Assembly: GCF_963662255.1 (NCBI RefSeq)
Contig: NC_085059.1
Location: forward strand, 16,771,588-16,835,587
Reading direction: 5' to 3'
Length of the DNA stretch: 64,000 nucleotides
From: Cinclus cinclus
Taxonomy: Eukaryota; Chordata; Aves; Passeriformes; Cinclidae
The first letter of the stretch is position 1; every line of letters begins with the position of its first letter. The notes beneath the pieces are model-generated. The model saw only the letters and a list, made by a program, of their open reading frames with translations, ran no database searches and had not been told where the DNA came from. The position numbers and the translations under genes are program-made. Of this stretch, positions 60,131 through 64,000 are shown one piece after another.

Positions 60131-60379
60131 GTGACGCCTAACAATGGTCCTGAGGGGCAGAGGGGCTGAACACCCGCGACCCAGCGAGACGGAGAATCCC
60201 AGCCTGCTGCTGCTTTCTCACAGACCCAAACCCACCGCGCCCGCACCAAGCTCCCGAGGGGCTGCTGCAGCCGCTCCTTGCTCTCTCCCCTCCCTTCCCC
60301 GGGGGCGCTGCCGCCAGTCCGGAGCTCCCCGAGCGGGGGGAACACGGCCCCGGCCCCGAGCGGGCAGAGCCGCACACCC

Positions 60380-60475
60380 GGCTCCGGCTCCGGCCCCGGC
60401 TGCAGCTCCAGCTCCAGCACCAGCTCCAGCTCCAGCTCCCGCTCCCGCTCCGGCTCCGGCTCCGGCGAGCATCCC
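60380..60475. repeat. GCTCCA/GCTCCG hexamer repeat in the CpG island
   Basis: Tandem GCTCCG, GCTCCA and GCTCCC units over about 95 bp, immediately upstream of the predicted exon 1. Confidence 0.85.
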
Positions 60476-60479
60476 CCGC

Positions 60480-60665
60480 TCCGCTGGGGGAGGAGCCGCC
60501 CGCCCCGCTCCAGCCCCTTTCCGCGGCGGGGCCGGGGCTCTCCCCGCCGCCGCGCCGCGCGGAGGGGCCGGCGGAGAGCCGCGGAAGTGCACTTGCTGCA
60601 GCCATTTCCTGCTCTTTGTGCGGGCGGCGCGGAGCATCCCCCGCGGACCATCCCGCGGAGCGCAG
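60480..60665 (+). other. CYFIP2: Predicted non-coding exon 1 of CYFIP2
   Basis: A strong donor (GGAGCGCAG followed by GTGAGC, GT at 60666-60667) ends a GC-rich segment with the non-CpG stretch CACTTGCTGCAGCCATTTCC. The 5' border is a guess. No CYFIP2 coding exon is seen before the right edge, which fits a long first intron. Confidence 0.4.
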
Positions 60666-60725
60666 GTGAGCGGGCGGGGGTGGGCGCGGGGCTGCGCGAG
60701 GGCTGCGGGGTCCATCCCCTCCTTC

Positions 60726-60796
60726 TCTCCCTCCCTCCCTCCATCCCTCCATCCCTCCATCCCTCCATCCCTCCATCCATCCATCCATCCATCCCG
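60726..60796. repeat. CCCT/CCAT tetranucleotide repeat
   Basis: CCCT units grading into CCATCCCT and pure CCAT units, just inside the predicted first intron. Confidence 0.92.
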
Positions 60797-61472
60797 GGGC
60801 TGTGCCCGCCGCCGAGCCCCGGAGCCCCTGGCGGGCGGAGCGGGGCAGGTGCGGGCGCGGCGGGCGGGCCGGGACGTGCGGGATGTACGGGCCGGGACGT
60901 GCGGGATGTACGGGATGTATCCCACAATGCTCCGAGCTACCTGCGGCGCTCAGCCCGCCTGCCTGCCCGCAGCCGCCGCACAGCGCCGGGGAAAAAATAG
61001 CGCAAATCCCCCTTGTCCTCCCCCCGCCCCGCATTCCCAGCACCGGGAAGGGGGAAGGGACAAGGGGGAAGGGGCCGAGCCCCGGGCCCGCGGGCGCTGC
61101 AGGCCCCGCCGCGGCAGCGCAGGCAAAGCCGGGGTGTCGGCGGTGCTGGAGAACGGGGAGAGGAGAGGATGCTGATGGTGGAGGAGCGGCGAGGGCCGGC
61201 TCCCGGAGCAGCCGTGGTGTGGAAATACCGGTGTTCCAGGGGGATGAGGGGGATGGAGGCAGCGCCGGGGGCAGAGGCAGCGCTGGGAATGAAGGGCTGG
61301 AGCGGCAGGTCCGGGCTGTGGCGTGGGTCACAGCCGGCCGAGCCTCTCCCGCCCCGTGCGTGCGGCCGGGCACCGCTCCTTTGTGCTCAACTTTGCCCCC
61401 GATGCCGCTGGGAATGCCGCTGGGAATGCCGCGTGCCAGCCGCATCCCTCCGGGCGGACTGGCAGGGAGCGA

Positions 61473-61542
61473 GTGGATGGATGGATGGATGGATGGATGG
61501 ATGGATGGATGGATGGATGGATGGATGGATGGATGGATGGAT
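61473..61542. repeat. ATGG tetranucleotide repeat
   Basis: About 17 perfect ATGG units. The complementary motif (CCAT) also occurs at 60726-60796, so the two runs form an inverted pair 0.7 kb apart. Confidence 0.96.
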
Positions 61543-61549
61543 TCTACAG

Positions 61550-64000
61550 GAAATTTCCGTGGGTTGGAAGGACCGGGAAAGAACGAGGAGGAGGAGAAGA
61601 AAAAGAAGCACGCAGTCGAGGCTCGCTGCGTGGCCAGAGCTGTTTTGGAGAAGGGGGCAGGGTGCAGGGTTTGTGTGCTGTCAGGGGACACTGCCAGCAG
61701 CACAGCGTGGCCCCCTTTGCCATCTGCCGCTTCCCACGGGGGGGGTTCTGCCTGCGGGCTTTGGATCACAAAGGTCTCAAACAATTAGGCTGAGTCCCTG
61801 AAGCCTCTGCACCCTCCTGCCCTGAGACCAAAAGAAAAATCACCCTCATGTTATGTATGATGACGGTAGTCTGGGGTTAGTCACAGAGATGGGTGACTAG
61901 CCCAGTGTTTTGGTGTCACAGCCATATAATTCTGTGCTAATTCCCTACAAAGAAAAATTCTCTCTTCCTTTTCTCTGTACAGTTGATTGTTATTAATGAA
62001 GCCTGAGGAATAGGGGAAAAAAATCTTCCATTTTCTGGTCTCTTGAGTAAAGCAGAATATGCTGAATTCATTTTCACTGAATTAAATTTTGTTAACAAAC
62101 AGTTATCATCTTTGCATGAGAAGTGGGAAGATTGATTTTGGAAGATCAATAATTGGTCAACTGTTAACAATGCTGGCCTGTATGATTTGGTTTCCCAAGA
62201 AGTGCTTTAACTGTCAACAGTGGGTTGCTTATAAACTTCCTGTAAATTTCTCAGCTTTATTGGAAATGTAGTTTCATATACCTGTCTCCTTCCTTGACCT
62301 GCTTTCTTTGGCACCAGAAAAAAAAATACTGTTTAGTTATTCTATAAGAAAGAAATTCCAGGATAATTGTGTTGCTGAGAGACAAGGATAGTGCAAATGC
62401 TTGGAACTCAGCCCTAATGGGATGGCAGAAAACATAGAGTGGAAATAGAGAAAAGCAGCTTCAGGAGTCATGCAGTTTGGCTTCCTTTTTTTAAATGGGA
62501 AGGGTAATTTCATGGTTATTAGCATTCGTGTCTGTGTAGAGCAGAGGCCCAACTCTGTCAGCCTCACTCACTCTGCAAAGAGCCTCCTGACTGTGGTGGT
62601 GGTTGCAATTACAAGTCCTTTGCATTTTAGGGAGGAGTCAAACTAAAGTTTTACACTGTGAAGTTATTTTTTACTAAATATATGTTGGTGGCCAGGCTCC
62701 TTTATCCTCCTGTTGCTGTCAGGCAGTGGGTGCCAGAAACTCGACTTTTATGCAACTGATACTTCATTCTGCTGGGTATTTGTTGGGCCAGGATAATACG
62801 TGTCCACTGGTTTGGTGATATTTTTTGGAGAAAGATAAAGCAGCATTCTCACAGGGCTAAGACTCAATTCAGTGACTTTCCTAGGTTACCCAGGGACTGG
62901 GAATCAGCGCTGGAGGAGAATCTCAGGTCCTTAGAGGGTGACCAGGTTTGTCCTCCTTCTCTACATTGCTACCTCCCCACCAAAACTCTTCTTGCTGCTC
63001 ACCTCACCCCAGGCTCACCGTTCTAGGCAATTCCCATTTTTTTCTTGCCTCCTTTCCTTCTTGTGGTACCTACTACAGCACTAGTGTGAGTGTCTGCTGT
63101 GGGAGCAGGCAAGCTGAAAATCCTAAACTGCCCATGCCACTTCCCCAGAGCTCTGAGCTGTGCAGCTTGGGAGCTGGGCACACATGTATGTGCATGCAAC
63201 ATACTTATTATAGCCCTACTTTTAAAAGTCTTTATTTCCCCAAGCTGCTCAAACAGTAAAGTCACCTTTGTGCTTCTCCCTGCAAAGAGGATGACACTGC
63301 ACCTATACTTCTGGGCAAGCATTTTGGTGGGGAAGGCAGGACATGCCCTGCAAGTTCAGACATCTGGGATGTCCATCCTCCCTCCTCAGAGCCTTCCTGT
63401 GCTATCTGAGAGATCTGGTCCCCAGGCTGCTGCCACAACAGCCCCTGTGTCAGGAACTCCTCCTTTCTCTCTCGGGGTGGTGGGGCCATGCCCCGTGCAT
63501 GGGCCCTGCCTGGCTGGTTCCCCTGCACTGTCTGAAGCCCCAGGTCCTCTGTGTGATCATTTGGCTTTAGGAGGTGTGGGGATGGCCAGAGGGTTGGTAG
63601 CTGAGGTGGGGAAGTTTCTGCAGCAAATGAGCAGAAAGCGTGGGCAGCACTGCACCCATTAGCCCTGGTGTTCACACGCAGGAGGGATAAGCAGCCCAGT
63701 GCAGCATCCCTGCCTAGGCTTTCACTGGGGTGGGGTTGGTTTCTGCCAGGCTCACCTTCAGTTTTGTAGGACCAGAGGAACTTTGGCTTCCAGAGAAGTC
63801 TGGTTCTTCCAGAGAACCAGGGGCAGGTTGTGGAGGTGTTCCCTGGCAGCCTATGAGCCCAGAGAGGCAGGATATGCTGCAGGTGTGCAAGGGAAAGCCT
63901 CACCCCACTGTGCCCCGTTCTGGGCATGCTGCTGTGCTGCTCCCTGCTTGGGTGGAGCCCAGCCCCATGGCCACCTGTGCCCAAGCACTGTCACCAAACC
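61550..64000 (+). other. CYFIP2: Probable CYFIP2 intron 1
   Basis: About 2.4 kb to the window edge without recognised exons, repeats or RNA genes. Intronic status is inferred from synteny and the donor at 60666. Confidence 0.4.

Larger units (their letters stand above)
60130..61180 (+). promoter_or_regulatory. CYFIP2: CpG island promoter, probably CYFIP2
   Basis: About 1 kb of very GC- and CpG-rich sequence directly downstream of ITK, the position of CYFIP2 (plus strand) in vertebrates. It has many GC boxes and no clear TATA box. The long open frames across it on both strands come from base composition and simple repeats. Assignment rests on synteny only. Confidence 0.55.

Noticed and set aside
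60058..61801. Very long open frames (up to about 550 codons) on both strands of the GC-rich island
   Set aside because: They overlap in several frames, consist of Arg/Pro/Gly/Ser-rich text and translated simple repeats, and show no domain; base composition explains them.

Overview
The window is vertebrate nuclear DNA, and almost certainly avian. Several truncated CR1-type LINE fragments with the bird-typical 3' tail are present. The gene order also matches the TIM-family – MED7 – ITK – CYFIP2 block (human 5q33). Compact introns and an LTR family scattered as solo copies fit a songbird-like genome, but the order within birds is an inference.

Left part (about 0.4-20.4 kb, minus strand): two tandem genes of the TIM (T-cell immunoglobulin and mucin) family. 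The distal one (417-9409, TIMD4 position) is cut by the left edge after its transmembrane exon. The proximal one (14244-20354, HAVCR1 position) can be assembled from signal peptide to stop as 8 exons and 252 residues. Both have a 49-nt signal exon, a 345-nt six-cysteine IgV exon and phase-1 junctions. No HAVCR2 lies between the proximal TIM gene and MED7. A 15-bp minisatellite of about 0.58 kb sits next to the IgV exon of the distal gene.

Middle (22.0-23.8 kb, minus strand): MED7, one intact coding exon (230 aa), with a CpG-rich promoter and a probable non-coding first exon near 23.66-23.73 kb. A CR1 fragment of about 0.4 kb lies in the first intron, close to that promoter. From 23.8 to 32.1 kb no protein gene is recognisable.

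Right part (32.16-57.6 kb, plus strand): ITK, complete, with 17 coding exons whose splice phases join to 620 codons, the human length. The key residues fall at the human numbers: R29, Y180, R265, K391, F435, C442, D482, D500 and Y512. Intron 1 is about 10.5 kb. Intron 3 holds a solo LTR nested in a CR1 element, and intron 15 holds a 189-bp GAGGA microsatellite. From 60.1 to 61.2 kb lies a GC-rich island with a good splice donor, read as the promoter and non-coding first exon of CYFIP2; its coding exons would lie beyond the right edge.

Functionally the block joins phosphatidylserine-receptor and co-stimulation type surface proteins (TIM) and a T-cell-receptor-proximal Tec kinase (ITK) with two housekeeping-type genes (MED7 of Mediator, CYFIP2 of the WAVE complex). 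The mobile-element highlight is two solo LTRs of one family, at 11.1-11.5 kb (minus) and 43.7-44.1 kb (plus). Each has TG...CA ends and a perfect 4-bp target-site duplication.
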